DNA of 64,000 bases, from positions 124,001 through 188,000 of the forward strand of contig NZ_JAVIFX010000006.1 in NCBI RefSeq assembly GCF_031157255.1, written 5' to 3'. Both the position numbers and the translations under genes were made by a program. The DNA comes from Bradyrhizobium sp. LHD-71. GTDB lineage: Bacteria; Pseudomonadota; Alphaproteobacteria; Rhizobiales; Xanthobacteraceae. Of this stretch, positions 1 through 8,376 are shown in pieces; the stretch's first letter is position 1; every line of letters begins with the position of its first letter. Below the pieces are notes generated by a model. That model saw only the letters and a program-made list of their open reading frames with translations, did no database searches and was not told where the DNA came from.

Positions 1-27
1 CGGCGGCATCTCGGCTAGCCCCCACAC

Positions 28-1995
28 TCACATTCCGACTCCGACCGTCCTCGAGTTCGTGTTCCGCAGGTTCCTGTAGCGCGCCAGCGCCCATAACGGG
101 AAAAACTTCGGATATCCGTGATAGCGCAAATAGAACACGCGCGGGAAGCCCGTCGCAGTATAGCGTGCCTCGTCCCATTCGCCGGCCTTATTCTGCGTTT
201 TCATCAGATATGCAACCCCGCGGGCGACCGCCGGATGATCGACCTGGCCCGCTGCCATCAACGCAAGCAAGCTCCATGCCGTCTGTGATGCCGTGCTCGG
301 AGCCTGCGCGTATCCCTTGTAGTCGAGCTTGTAGCTCTCGCCGTCCTCGCCCCAGCCGCCGTCGGCGTTCTGGATGCGCACAAGCCAGTCGGCCGCCTTG
401 CGGAACACGGGATCGGCGTGGTCAACGCCTGCGGCGTTGAGGGCGCAGAGCACCGACCACGTGCCGTAGATGTAGTTCATGCCCCAGCGGCCATACCAGG
501 AGCCTTCCGGCATCTGGGTCCGCCTCAGATAGTCGAGGCCGCGGGCCAGCGCCGGGCTGGTCTGCGCGGTCTTGCCAAGTTGCGCCAGCATCGACACGCA
601 TCGTGCCGTCACGTCTTCTGTCGGTGGATCGAGCAGTGCGGCGTGATCGGAGAAGGGGATGTTGTTCAGATAGTATTCGAGATTGTCAGCATCGAACGCG
701 GCAAAACCACCGTCCTTGCTTTGCAGGCCCTCGATCCATTCGACGGCGCGGTCGATCGCTGCGTCGAACGTCTTGGTCTGGCCCGCGCGGCGGGTGCGGT
801 CCATCGCCATGACGACGACGGCGGTATCGTCGAGATCGGGATAATGGGCGTTGTTGTACTGGAACGCCCAACCCCCCGGCCGCACGTCCGGTCGCTTCGC
901 CGCCCAGTCGCCTTTCACGTCGAGGACCTGTCGCGGCTTCAGCCAGTCGAGCGCCTCTCCGGCCTTCTTGATCGAGGCCTCATCGCCTGCCTCCAGCAGC
1001 GCGTGACACGTCAGGGCCGTGTCCCACACCGGCGAGACGCAGGGTTGGCAATAGGCCTCGTCGCCGTTGAAGACGAGCAGCTTGTCGATTCCGCGCCGGG
1101 TGGTCGCGCGAGGCTCGTAATCCTCGCCATAGCCGAGGGCGTCGTACATCATTACAGCGTTTGCCATCGGCGGGAAGATCGCGCCCATGCCGTCCTCGCC
1201 GTTCAGCCGCTCGGCGGTGAAGCTGAGCGCACTGTCGATCGCGCGCTGCCGCAGACGCTTCGGGAAGAACGGTTCGATCACGCGCAGGATTGCATCGATG
1301 CCGCTGAACAGGGCGAACCACGCCTTGCTCTGATGCGGTGCGCGCCCAGGGGTGCCGACCGTCGCCGGGTCCTCGTGGAACAATTCGTCGATCCGAACAC
1401 CCTTTGGATTTCGAGCGCGTGGCTTCAGCGCAGCGAGCACCATCAGCGGCACCATCGTAGTGCGCGCCCAGTACGACACTTTGGTCAGGTGAAACGGCGA
1501 CCAGCGCGGCAGCAGCATGATCTCGATTGGCAGCACCGGCACGGCGCGCCAGGTGAGTTGCCCGAAAAACGCCAGCAGGAAACGGGTGAACACGTTTACC
1601 TTGGCCGCGCCGCCACGCGTCAGGATCGCCTCGCGCGCGCGCTTCATGTGGGGCGCATCGATATCGTGGCCGATCATCTTCAGCGCGAAATAGGCCTTCA
1701 CGCTTGCGCTCATGTCGAACGCGCCCTCGTGAAACAGCGGCCAGCCGCCATGTGTGCCCTGAATGCGCAGCAGGTAGTTGGCGATCTTGCGTTCCAGGTC
1801 GCTGTCGACCGGCTCGGCGAGGTAATGGCGGAACAGCACGTACTCGGAGGGGATGGTCGCGTCAGCCTCGAGTTCGAAAATCCAGTGGCCGTCGCCCTGT
1901 TGGTGGCCGTGCAATGCGCGCGTCGCGTCGGCGATGCTGGTCTGCACGGCCTTGGGATCGGGCGTCGTCTGTGTAACGGTCGTCGTGTCTAACAT
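28..1995 (-). CDS. shc: Squalene-hopene cyclase
   Basis: Cyclises squalene to hopene/hopanol, the last core step of hopanoid synthesis, at the inner membrane. The 655 residues match the usual family length. The catalytic DxDD motif is seen as DLDD at residues 387-390 (followed by TA), and QW-type repeats occur throughout, for example QGTHGGWPLF near residue 79 and repeats such as GGWGEDGESY near the C-terminus. It is the last gene of the hpnC-hpnD-hpnE-shc operon. Its ATG shares one base with the stop of hpnE (TGATG), which implies translational coupling and fixes the start. The 27 bases downstream to the window edge show nothing. Assignment is very secure; only substrate breadth (squalene versus tetrahymanol-type products) is unknown. 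Confidence 0.97.
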   Translation of the reverse strand: MLDTTTVTQTTPDPKAVQTSIADATRALHGHQQGDGHWIFELEADATIPSEYVLFRHYLAEPVDSDLERKIANYLLRIQGTHGGWPLFHEGAFDMSASVKAYFALKMIGHDIDAPHMKRAREAILTRGGAAKVNVFTRFLLAFFGQLTWRAVPVLPIEIMLLPRWSPFHLTKVSYWARTTMVPLMVLAALKPRARNPKGVRIDELFHEDPATVGTPGRAPHQSKAWFALFSGIDAILRVIEPFFPKRLRQRAIDSALSFTAERLNGEDGMGAIFPPMANAVMMYDALGYGEDYEPRATTRRGIDKLLVFNGDEAYCQPCVSPVWDTALTCHALLEAGDEASIKKAGEALDWLKPRQVLDVKGDWAAKRPDVRPGGWAFQYNNAHYPDLDDTAVVVMAMDRTRRAGQTKTFDAAIDRAVEWIEGLQSKDGGFAAFDADNLEYYLNNIPFSDHAALLDPPTEDVTARCVSMLAQLGKTAQTSPALARGLDYLRRTQMPEGSWYGRWGMNYIYGTWSVLCALNAAGVDHADPVFRKAADWLVRIQNADGGWGEDGESYKLDYKGYAQAPSTASQTAWSLLALMAAGQVDHPAVARGVAYLMKTQNKAGEWDEARYTATGFPRVFYLRYHGYPKFFPLWALARYRNLRNTNSRTVGVGM

Positions 1996-3242
1996 CAGGC
2001 GGCTCTAATGATGTGGTCGGCGGCCTTGTCGCCAGAGCGGATGGATCCTTCGATCGTCGAAGGCAACCCGGTGGCGGTCCAGTCGCCAGCGAGGAACAGG
2101 TTCTTCCATTGCGTGATGGCACCCGGCCGCAGCGCGTCCTGTTCGGGCGTTGCCGCGAAAGTGGCGCGACGTTCGCGCACGATCTGCCAACGCGGCAAGT
2201 CGCCTTTCGCGCCGGTCGCGGCGCAGATGTCGTTCCAGATGTCCTGCGCGAGCTGCTCGCGTGGTGCGTTCATCAGCCGGTCGGCGGCACTGATGGTGAT
2301 CGACAGCCGCTCTTTGAACGGAAAAATCCATTCGACCACGCCGTTGACGACACCAAGGATCGGCGGCGTGCCGGGCGGCGGTTCGCAGCGAAAATGCGCA
2401 TTCAGGATCGAGACGAACTGTGTGGGCGTCTTGAGCCCCGGCAGTATGGTGGCCGCCTGCTTCGCGGGAACGGCGAGCACGACCTTGTCATCCGGGGCAA
2501 GCGCGACCGTGCCGTCGCCAAAGGTCAGCGACGCGATGCGATCGCCGGACATTTCCACCTTGTGCAGTTCATGATCGAACCTGACCTTCGCGCCGCGTTC
2601 GCGCAGCATCTTTACCGCCGGCTCGACCAGGACGTTGCTCAAGCCTTCTCGGGCGATCAACGGCCGACAGGCCCGGCCTCCTGCAAGCAACGTCTGACGG
2701 ACGATCGCGCCGGCAAGTCCGGCGGAGCCGAGCGGCGGATCGATATTCAGCGCGGCGAGCAGCAGCGGTTGCACAAGGCGCCGATAGAGCGGACCGTCAC
2801 ACGTGATCCTGTCGCCGACGAGATCGTTGTTGCCCGCCCAAAGCAGCGGCATCATCGCGGCATAGTCAGAGGGCTTCGTGTCCGGCACGCGCTTGCCGTC
2901 CTGGAAGATCCAGAACGGGATCCGCCCGTCGTTCATCTGCAGCAGCCAGCGCTTTCCGGCCTTAAGATCCACGAACGAGAACTCAGCATGCTGCGGACCC
3001 TCGAGCCCGGCTTCGGTGCCGATCGAGCGCGCATAGTTGAGCACGCTGCTGTTGCCCGACAGAACGAGGTGATTGCCGTTGTCGATCGTCAGATCGGTCG
3101 CGGCATCGTAGAACGAGCGGCAGCGGCCGCCGGCCTGCGGCGTCGCCTCGTGCAGGTGGACACCGTAACCGGCGTTCGACAGCCGGACGGCGGCGGCAAG
3201 GCCGGAGACGCCGGCGCCGATGATGTGGACGTTGGCTTTCAT
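1995..3242 (-). CDS. hpnE: Hydroxysqualene dehydroxylase HpnE (FAD-dependent)
   Basis: Reduces hydroxysqualene to squalene in the three-step bacterial squalene route HpnD-HpnC-HpnE. The 415 residues begin with an FAD-binding Rossmann motif (IIGAGVSGLAAA, residues 7-18), with the acidic ribose-binding residue and GGR motif following within about 30 residues. The C-terminus has the amine-oxidase-family second FAD contact around FLAGDWTATGLPSTIEGSI. This is the squalene-associated desaturase family. TGATG overlaps join it to hpnD upstream and shc downstream, so the start is well supported. Older annotations call it phytoene desaturase-like; the operon context argues for HpnE. Confidence 0.95.
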   Translation of the reverse strand: MKANVHIIGAGVSGLAAAVRLSNAGYGVHLHEATPQAGGRCRSFYDAATDLTIDNGNHLVLSGNSSVLNYARSIGTEAGLEGPQHAEFSFVDLKAGKRWLLQMNDGRIPFWIFQDGKRVPDTKPSDYAAMMPLLWAGNNDLVGDRITCDGPLYRRLVQPLLLAALNIDPPLGSAGLAGAIVRQTLLAGGRACRPLIAREGLSNVLVEPAVKMLRERGAKVRFDHELHKVEMSGDRIASLTFGDGTVALAPDDKVVLAVPAKQAATILPGLKTPTQFVSILNAHFRCEPPPGTPPILGVVNGVVEWIFPFKERLSITISAADRLMNAPREQLAQDIWNDICAATGAKGDLPRWQIVRERRATFAATPEQDALRPGAITQWKNLFLAGDWTATGLPSTIEGSIRSGDKAADHIIRAA

Positions 3243-4081
3243 CAGACGAACGCGTATCGCAAAAGGATCGACAGTCGTGCGAGCTTGCCGAGCCGCACGG
3301 GTGCGCGCGGCATGGCGAAGCCGCGTGCGATCAGCAGATCGAGGATGCGGCCATAATACTTGCCCATGATGCGCGGGGCGCGCACGAGCTTGCGGGAACT
3401 GCGCGACATGATTTGCTGCGCCTCCTGGTAGTGTTGTCTGGCGCGCGCGATCACCGGCTCACAGGCTTTCGTCAAGTCGGCCTCAACCACCGCGCTGGGA
3501 TCGGTGGTGGAAATGCCTCCGAAGCTCAGCGCCTCGCGCGGCAGATAGAGCCGGCCGATGGAGGCATCCTCGTCGATGTCGCGCAAAATGTTGGTGAGCT
3601 GCAGCGCGCGCCCGAGATGGTGCGCCAGCGCGACGCCGTCCTTGCGCGCGAGGCCGAACACGTTGACGGACAGGCGGCCGACTGCGCTGGCGACGCGGTC
3701 GCAGTAGAGATCGAGCGTCGCCCAGTCCGGCCCGCGAATGTCTTCGGCCGCATCCATCTCCATGCCGTCAATGATCGCGAGGAAGTCCTCGCGCTGCAGA
3801 TCAAAGCGCTTGATAGTGACGGGATACTCGGCAAGCCGGGACGGCGGCTTGCCCGTATAGACCGCGTCGATGTCCTTGCGCCACTGTTGAAGCTCCTGGC
3901 GCTTGCGCTCCGGCGGCAGCGCGGAGTCGGCGATGTCGTCGACCTGTCGGCAGAAGCTGTAGATCAGGAACATCGCGTCGCGCTGCGCCGACGGCAGAAT
4001 GCGCATCGCTGCATAGAACGAGGAGGGCGACGCAGAGGCCTGGTTCGTCTGGGCCTGGCTGGTTTCTGTTGTGGACGTCAT
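3242..4081 (-). CDS. hpnD: Presqualene diphosphate synthase HpnD
   Basis: Condenses two farnesyl diphosphates to presqualene diphosphate. The 279-residue protein belongs to the squalene/phytoene synthase family. The two Asp-rich Mg-binding motifs are visible: DDIAD at residues 48-52 and NILRDIDED at 164-172, followed by the family signature GRLYLP. Residues 1-20 are a low-complexity Ser/Thr/Gln tail. Its stop overlaps the hpnE start by one base, and six bases separate it from hpnC, so it lies inside one transcription unit. HpnC and HpnD are paralogues. This one is called HpnD from gene order and from the RDxxED-type second motif, which HpnC lacks. Confidence 0.94.
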   Translation of the reverse strand: MTSTTETSQAQTNQASASPSSFYAAMRILPSAQRDAMFLIYSFCRQVDDIADSALPPERKRQELQQWRKDIDAVYTGKPPSRLAEYPVTIKRFDLQREDFLAIIDGMEMDAAEDIRGPDWATLDLYCDRVASAVGRLSVNVFGLARKDGVALAHHLGRALQLTNILRDIDEDASIGRLYLPREALSFGGISTTDPSAVVEADLTKACEPVIARARQHYQEAQQIMSRSSRKLVRAPRIMGKYYGRILDLLIARGFAMPRAPVRLGKLARLSILLRYAFV

Positions 4082-4087
4082 GTCAAT

Positions 4088-4963
4088 TCAGGCTCGCGAG
4101 ACTTCCGACATGGAAAGCTTGCGGGTCGCGCGGCGACAGAGGCCGCGGGTGAGGCTCATCAGCCCGGAAGTCATGATTTCCCATTTGGTCAGGTGGACGC
4201 GCTGGGCGAGCGGATCGCGTGTCTTCAGCAGGTCGACGATTTTCGCGGCATAGGCCTGGATCACGCCGATCTCCAGCGCCAGACGCGTGTTGGCCACCTC
4301 CGGCGCAAGCGCAAGGCTCTCGTTCAGAAGCCGCTCTGCGCCGGTTGTCAGTCCGCGCAAGGCTGCTGCCATCTGCGGTGACGCGCGATCGGCACCGAGC
4401 ATCTCGATAGTCATCCCGGCAGCAGTCATTGCGTCTGAAGGAATGTAGACGCGGCCGAGATTGCGGTAGTCCTTGCCGCAATCCTGGATGTGGTTGATGA
4501 TCTGCAACGCTGCACACAGGGCGTCGGATGCCGTCCACGTCGATTTGCTTTCTTCGTGCACGTCGAGGACGAAGCGACCGACGGGCATCGCCGAGTATGT
4601 GCAGTAATGAATGAGCTCGTTCCAATCGGCGTAACGGAGTTTCGTCACGTCCATTCGGAACGCCGTGAGCACGTCGCAGGGATGTTGAGCGGACATGCCG
4701 CGCTCAGCGAGCGCTTTGCGCAGATGCAGAGCTTCGGGCTGGCCTTCGCCGCTGCCGAGTAATTCCGCCTCCAGCCGGTCGAGCTGCGCAAGCTTTTCGT
4801 CCTGCGACAGAGTCGCGTGGTCGGCGATGTCGTCGGCGATGCGGACGAACTCGTAGAACGCCAGAATGAGCCCCCGATGGCGGGCCTCGATCACGAAGGA
4901 CGCGACCGGAAAGTTCTCGTCCTTGTGACCCTTGCCGGATCGATGTTCGCGCGCAGCCTTCAT
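4088..4963 (-). CDS. hpnC: Hydroxysqualene synthase HpnC
   Basis: Converts presqualene diphosphate to hydroxysqualene. It has 291 residues of the squalene/phytoene synthase fold. The first Asp-rich motif is DDIAD (residues 44-48). The second is altered to QDCGKD (160-165), as is usual for HpnC, and is followed by GRVYIP. It is the first gene of the hopanoid operon. The 180-bp gap to the divergent small secreted protein should hold the operon promoter. A GTGA-N6-TCAC palindrome lies about 90 bp upstream of the start. The ATG at 4963 is the first in-frame start before the conserved NFPVASF region. Confidence 0.94.
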   Translation of the reverse strand: MKAAREHRSGKGHKDENFPVASFVIEARHRGLILAFYEFVRIADDIADHATLSQDEKLAQLDRLEAELLGSGEGQPEALHLRKALAERGMSAQHPCDVLTAFRMDVTKLRYADWNELIHYCTYSAMPVGRFVLDVHEESKSTWTASDALCAALQIINHIQDCGKDYRNLGRVYIPSDAMTAAGMTIEMLGADRASPQMAAALRGLTTGAERLLNESLALAPEVANTRLALEIGVIQAYAAKIVDLLKTRDPLAQRVHLTKWEIMTSGLMSLTRGLCRRATRKLSMSEVSRA

Positions 4964-5052
4964 GAAGGTCTTGGCCCGTCGGGTGTTGGTGGTGTGGCGG
5001 TGGAACCACCGCGAAAGCGCCGAGTTTTAGCTGTTTGGCGGCGCGGATGCGA

Positions 5053-5066
5053 GTGACGTATGTCAC
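5053..5066. promoter_or_regulatory. CRP/FNR-type palindrome between hpnC and a divergent gene
   Basis: GTGACGTATGTCAC, followed by A, matches the CRP-family pattern GTGA-N6-TCAC. It lies between the hopanoid operon (minus strand) and the small secreted protein (plus strand), about 90 bp from each start. The match is by eye only; no binding data, and half-sites this short occur by chance. Confidence 0.3.
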
Positions 5067-5143
5067 AGTCCCGCTGGGAAATAAACCGCTGCGGCCTGGG
5101 CCGCAAGCGCCCCTGGAACCCTTAGAAAATTCAGGAAAAAACG

Positions 5144-5368
5144 ATGTTTATGGCCCGTATATTGATCATCGCGATGACCGTTTTTGCCGCAAGTGCGGCA
5201 TTGGCACAGGATCGTGTCAGAAGTGAAGCCGCCTGCGGGCGCGACGCCAGCCGCTTCTGCAAGAAAGTCATTGACGACGGCGACACGGCGATCCTGGGCT
5301 GCTTGAAGCAAAACCGCGCCCGGCTGCGGCCCGCCTGCGTCAGACAACTCCAGGCGCATGGCCACTGA
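5144..5368 (+). CDS. Small secreted cysteine-rich protein
   Basis: A 74-residue protein of unknown function. Residues 1-22 form a typical signal peptide (MFMARILIIAMTVFAASAALAQ) ending in ALAQ, so the mature part is about 52 residues and exported. The mature part holds four Cys (ACGRD, RFCKK, LGCLK, PACVR), spaced like a cysteine-rich repeat of the GLG1 kind, probably giving two disulfides. The ATG at 5144 has a purine-rich AGGAAAAA just upstream; an in-frame ATG at 5150 is an alternative. It is transcribed divergently from hpnC and ends at a strong bidirectional terminator. The family is common in Rhizobiales but has no assigned role. Confidence 0.8.
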   Translation: MFMARILIIAMTVFAASAALAQDRVRSEAACGRDASRFCKKVIDDGDTAILGCLKQNRARLRPACVRQLQAHGH

Positions 5369-5410
5369 GCTGCCGCTGCCGAGAGCACAAAATAGAATAA
5401 AGGAAGGCTC

Positions 5411-5450
5411 AAAGGAAAACGGCCCGCGTCTCGGCGGGCCGTTTTCCTTT
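5411..5450. terminator. Bidirectional rho-independent terminator
   Basis: A perfect 17-bp stem (arms 5411-5427 and 5434-5450, loop GTCTCG), GC-rich in the core with A/T-rich outer ends. It can therefore end transcription in both directions, between the convergent small secreted protein and the ParA gene. Confidence 0.9.
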
Positions 5451-5467
5451 GACGGCCTCGCGGGAAG

Positions 5468-6148
5468 CTAGGCCGCCCGCTTGTGCATGGTGCCGTTCGA
5501 GGACGCTGCGCCGCCGATCGCTCTCACCGAACGTTCGATCGCCGCCCACAGCCTGCCGATCTCGCTGGCCGCGCGGCTTTCCGGATCGTATTCGCGGGCG
5601 CCTTCGCCGTGGCTGAGCGCGAGCACGTAGTTTGCACGATTGGTGATCTGTCCGCCCCAGACCGGCGCCTTCATCTTGGCAAGGCTTTCGCGGGCGATCG
5701 CCACCAGAGGGCTTTCGACGTCGTCGCGGCGTGCCGGTGAGCCGTTCATCACCACTGCGTAGGGCCGTCGCTGTGAGCGGCAGGACTGGATCGTCTCCAC
5801 CACCGCGTCGATGTCGAAAACACCCGGCCGCGCTGGAATGACGACGAGCGTCGCGTTGCGGATCGCATCATCGACCACAGCGGAGATGTTCGGCGGCGTG
5901 TCGATGAAAACCCATTCATAACCGTCACGCTTTGCAGACGCGACGATTTCACTGACCGAGCGTACGGCGGTCTTGATCGGCGGTTCGCCCGTACCGCGCA
6001 GCCTCTGCCAGAGGCTCAATGAGCCCTGTGGATCGGCGTCGACCAACAAACATGATTTCAGAGTTTTATGCGCATGGGCAGCAAGATGAGCGGCGAGGGT
6101 GCTTTTCCCAGAGCCGCCCTTGCGCGACGCAAAGACGATTACATTCAC
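5468..6148 (-). CDS. ParA/MinD-family ATPase (orphan)
   Basis: A 226-residue deviant-Walker P-loop ATPase. The N-terminus is the Walker A motif VIVFASRKGGSGKST with the signature Lys, followed by LLVDADPQGSLSLW (Walker A') and VFIDTPPN (Walker B). No parB or second partition gene adjoins, so it is an orphan, possibly positioning a protein complex rather than segregating DNA. Start choice: a GTG at 6148 preceded at 8 bases by GGAGG puts the Walker motif at the very N-terminus, as in relatives. The frame stays open upstream to 6352, but that extension shows no conserved feature. It ends at the bidirectional terminator. Cargo is not predictable from sequence. Confidence 0.85.
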   Translation of the reverse strand: MNVIVFASRKGGSGKSTLAAHLAAHAHKTLKSCLLVDADPQGSLSLWQRLRGTGEPPIKTAVRSVSEIVASAKRDGYEWVFIDTPPNISAVVDDAIRNATLVVIPARPGVFDIDAVVETIQSCRSQRRPYAVVMNGSPARRDDVESPLVAIARESLAKMKAPVWGGQITNRANYVLALSHGEGAREYDPESRAASEIGRLWAAIERSVRAIGGAASSNGTMHKRAA

Positions 6149-6478
6149 GGGTGTAGCCTCCAGTTGTATGCCTCGCGACGCTGAATCAAAATATTGATTC
6201 GCGAAAGCAAAAATATCTATTGGAACCGCAGGTTGCTTCATAAACGTTGCAAATCTGCCGCATGCTCGGCTTAAGCGAGTCAATTCGCCGCATGATCTTT
6301 TCCCCAAACGATTGCGCAAGACAAACTGCGGCGCGGGCCGTGCGGCGGTCATTTTCGCTGTGATTTGAGTCGCTTGCGGTCGCTCCGCAACGCGAATTGT
6401 CCGCGCTGTGACGCTTCAAAGCGGATCGGCGCGCCCCTTTCGGGCCGCGCCGATCGTTTCAAGCCGCTGGAGCTGTCG
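6149..6478. other. Intergenic region upstream of parA
   Basis: About 330 bp without a convincing gene. It should hold the promoter of the ParA-like gene (minus strand) and the 3' end signals of the binding-protein gene to the right. The only clear structure is a hairpin at 6424-6455. Confidence 0.6.
6424..6455 (-). terminator. Probable terminator of the binding-protein gene
   Basis: A perfect 10-bp stem GATCGGCGCG/CGCGCCGATC (6424-6433 and 6446-6455), 23 bases downstream of the substrate-binding protein stop on the minus strand. It lacks a strong T-run, so termination may be inefficient. Confidence 0.5.
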
Positions 6479-7756
6479 TTAGCTTGGTGGCAGCCCGCCG
6501 CCGTCCATCAGCGGACCAAACAGCTCCCAGCCTTCGCCTTTGAATTGCATGAGTCGCAGTTGCTCCATCGGCGCAAAGTCTGTCGGCGATGTTTTGATGC
6601 GAATGCCGGGCAGATAGATGCCGATCTCGGTGTCCATCGAGGCAAGCTGCTTCATCAGGTTCGCGCGGGTCATCTCGTCACCGCACTGCTTGAGTGCCTG
6701 AACCAGGCCTTGGGCGACACCATAGCCGAAGACAGTGGAAGCGTCGGCCTGATCGCCTTCCGGATACCACTTGCTCATGAAAGCGCGCCACTCGTTCATG
6801 CCGGGATCGTTCTTCCATTGCGGATCGTTCGGATCTTTCAGATAGGCCGCACTGATGACGTTCTGTGAAGCTTCGATGCCGGCCGGTTTCATGACAGCCG
6901 ATACCGAGACCGAGACGTTGGTGACAAACTGGACCGGCGTCCATTTCATTTCGGCGACCTTCTTGATCGCCTGTGCGGCAAACTTCGGCGTGGCGATATT
7001 TATGAAGATGTCAGGATTGGCTGACCTGATCTGGACGACTTGTGAATCGACGCTCGGCGAGCTGACTTCATAGGGCACTTCGGCGACGATGATCTGGGCT
7101 TTGTCCTTGCCAAACGCTTCGTGAAGGCCGGTCAAGTAGTCCTTTCCGAAATCATCGTTCTGGTAGAGAACGCCGACAGTCTTGCCCGGATAGTTCTTCT
7201 GGATGTAGCGGGCGTAGATTCGGGCCTCGCTCTGGTAGTTTGGCTGCCAGCCCATGCTCCAGGGAAAGTTCTTCGGGTCCGCCCATTTGGTCGCGCCGCT
7301 GCCGATGAACGTATGTGGCACTTTCTTTTGGTTCAGATATTTTTGGATTGCCGAGTTTCCGGGCGTTCCGATCACCTGGTAGATCGCGAAAACCTCGTCG
7401 CTTTCGACCAGTTTGCGCACCTGTTCGACGGTCTTTGGCGGGCTGTAGCCGTCGTCATAGGAAATGAAGTTGATCTTGCGGCCGTTGATGCCTCCGGCCT
7501 CATTGACCATCTTGAAGTAGGCGGCCTGGGTCTTGGCGATCGTTGCATAGGCCGATGCTGGTCCGCTATAGGGCGCGATGTTGCCGATCTTGATCTCGGT
7601 ATCGGTCGCGCCAGTGTCATTCTTCTTCTGCGCCGTCGCCACTTCGCTTCCCAGCGTGAGGAGCAATGCGGTCGCCGCGAGCGCCTTCAGTGTTCTTGAA
7701 ACAAGCGTTCTTGAAGCGAGCGTTCTTAAGGCAAGTTTTCTTGAGGCGTGGTGCAT
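6479..7756 (-). CDS. Branched-chain amino acid-type ABC substrate-binding protein
   Basis: A periplasmic receptor of the Leu/Ile/Val (LivK, type-I periplasmic binding) family, 425 residues. The mature part starts near TDTEIKIGNIAPYSGPASAY, the usual opening of this family, and continues with GINGRKINFISYDDGYSPPK. Residues 1-42 are a signal peptide with an unusual Arg/Leu/Ser-repetitive n-region encoded by four tandem 15-bp units. AGGGAGG lies 7 bases before the ATG and fixes the start. No permease or ATPase gene adjoins, so it is an orphan receptor. In Rhizobiales such receptors often take aromatic or carboxylic acids, so the ligand is open. Confidence 0.9.
   Translation of the reverse strand: MHHASRKLALRTLASRTLVSRTLKALAATALLLTLGSEVATAQKKNDTGATDTEIKIGNIAPYSGPASAYATIAKTQAAYFKMVNEAGGINGRKINFISYDDGYSPPKTVEQVRKLVESDEVFAIYQVIGTPGNSAIQKYLNQKKVPHTFIGSGATKWADPKNFPWSMGWQPNYQSEARIYARYIQKNYPGKTVGVLYQNDDFGKDYLTGLHEAFGKDKAQIIVAEVPYEVSSPSVDSQVVQIRSANPDIFINIATPKFAAQAIKKVAEMKWTPVQFVTNVSVSVSAVMKPAGIEASQNVISAAYLKDPNDPQWKNDPGMNEWRAFMSKWYPEGDQADASTVFGYGVAQGLVQALKQCGDEMTRANLMKQLASMDTEIGIYLPGIRIKTSPTDFAPMEQLRLMQFKGEGWELFGPLMDGGGLPPS
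7692..7751. repeat. Four tandem 15-bp units in a signal-peptide region
   Basis: Units at 7692-7706, 7707-7721, 7722-7736 and 7737-7751 follow the pattern GTTCTTGAAGCGAGC, the first two differing at two bases and the later ones at more. They encode the repeated R-T-L-x-S segment at the start of the substrate-binding protein. Because 15 is a multiple of 3, gain or loss of units would keep the reading frame. Confidence 0.85.
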
Positions 7757-7945
7757 CGATCGTCCTCCCTGACACTTTAGGCACTGGCGGCCACCGTTCT
7801 TCGAGAGCTTCTTGGGGCCGTCGGCCCTGATGCAGGGATTATTATTGCACGCACGTCTGCAGCTCGCCAGCGCCAGCCGCCGCTCTGCCTTTTTTAGGTG
7901 TGTTGTTTCAGGTGTTTTGCGTCAAAGGAGCGCTGTACAGCCGGA

Positions 7946-8251
7946 TCAGGAGCGCTTGCGCCAGGTTCCCCATCGTCGCTCGATCCACTGGAAGACGCGC
8001 ACGAGCGGCGGCTGCAGGAAGGGCAGATCTTGGGCGATGATCATCAGTCCAAGCGGCAGCATCCAGAAGCCGAGGATCGGCAGAAACGAGAGCAGCCCAC
8101 CGACGATCAGCAGGGTACACACGAAAACGCGTGCGATCAGCATCGGCGGTTGCCGAAGCCAGTGCAGAAAACGCCCGAGCCAGTCAGGCAGATGTTGCTC
8201 AATCCATTCGAAATAGCGGTCGAGTTCAGCTTTCGCGGCGGCGTTGCTCAA
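7946..8251 (-). CDS. Small membrane protein, two hydrophobic segments
   Basis: A 101-residue protein with an amphipathic Trp-rich N-terminal part (YFEWIEQHLPDWLGRFLHWL), then two membrane segments around residues 38-56 and 58-75 separated by a Pro/Phe turn, and a basic C-terminus (RRWGTWRKRS). No catalytic motif is visible. It is probably an inner-membrane protein of unknown function, conserved in this bacterial group as far as I can recall. Neighbours are a substrate-binding protein and a hydrolase on the same strand, but the gaps are over 100 bp, so no operon is evident. Confidence 0.7.
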   Translation of the reverse strand: MSNAAAKAELDRYFEWIEQHLPDWLGRFLHWLRQPPMLIARVFVCTLLIVGGLLSFLPILGFWMLPLGLMIIAQDLPFLQPPLVRVFQWIERRWGTWRKRS

Positions 8252-8376
8252 AACATCTCCTGCGATGGCCCATCGGCTTCCAGTGGGTGCCGGTGATATA
8301 TGGGATGTCGCCCCCCTCGTTCCAGCGGCATTCCGCCGCTGAGCTGTTCACGGCGGCGGCACCTTAAGGAACCGCG

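Noticed and set aside
418-3356. Long open frames (447 and 524 residues) opposite the hopanoid genes.
   Set aside because: Antisense shadow frames of shc and hpnE, with no recognisable protein features.
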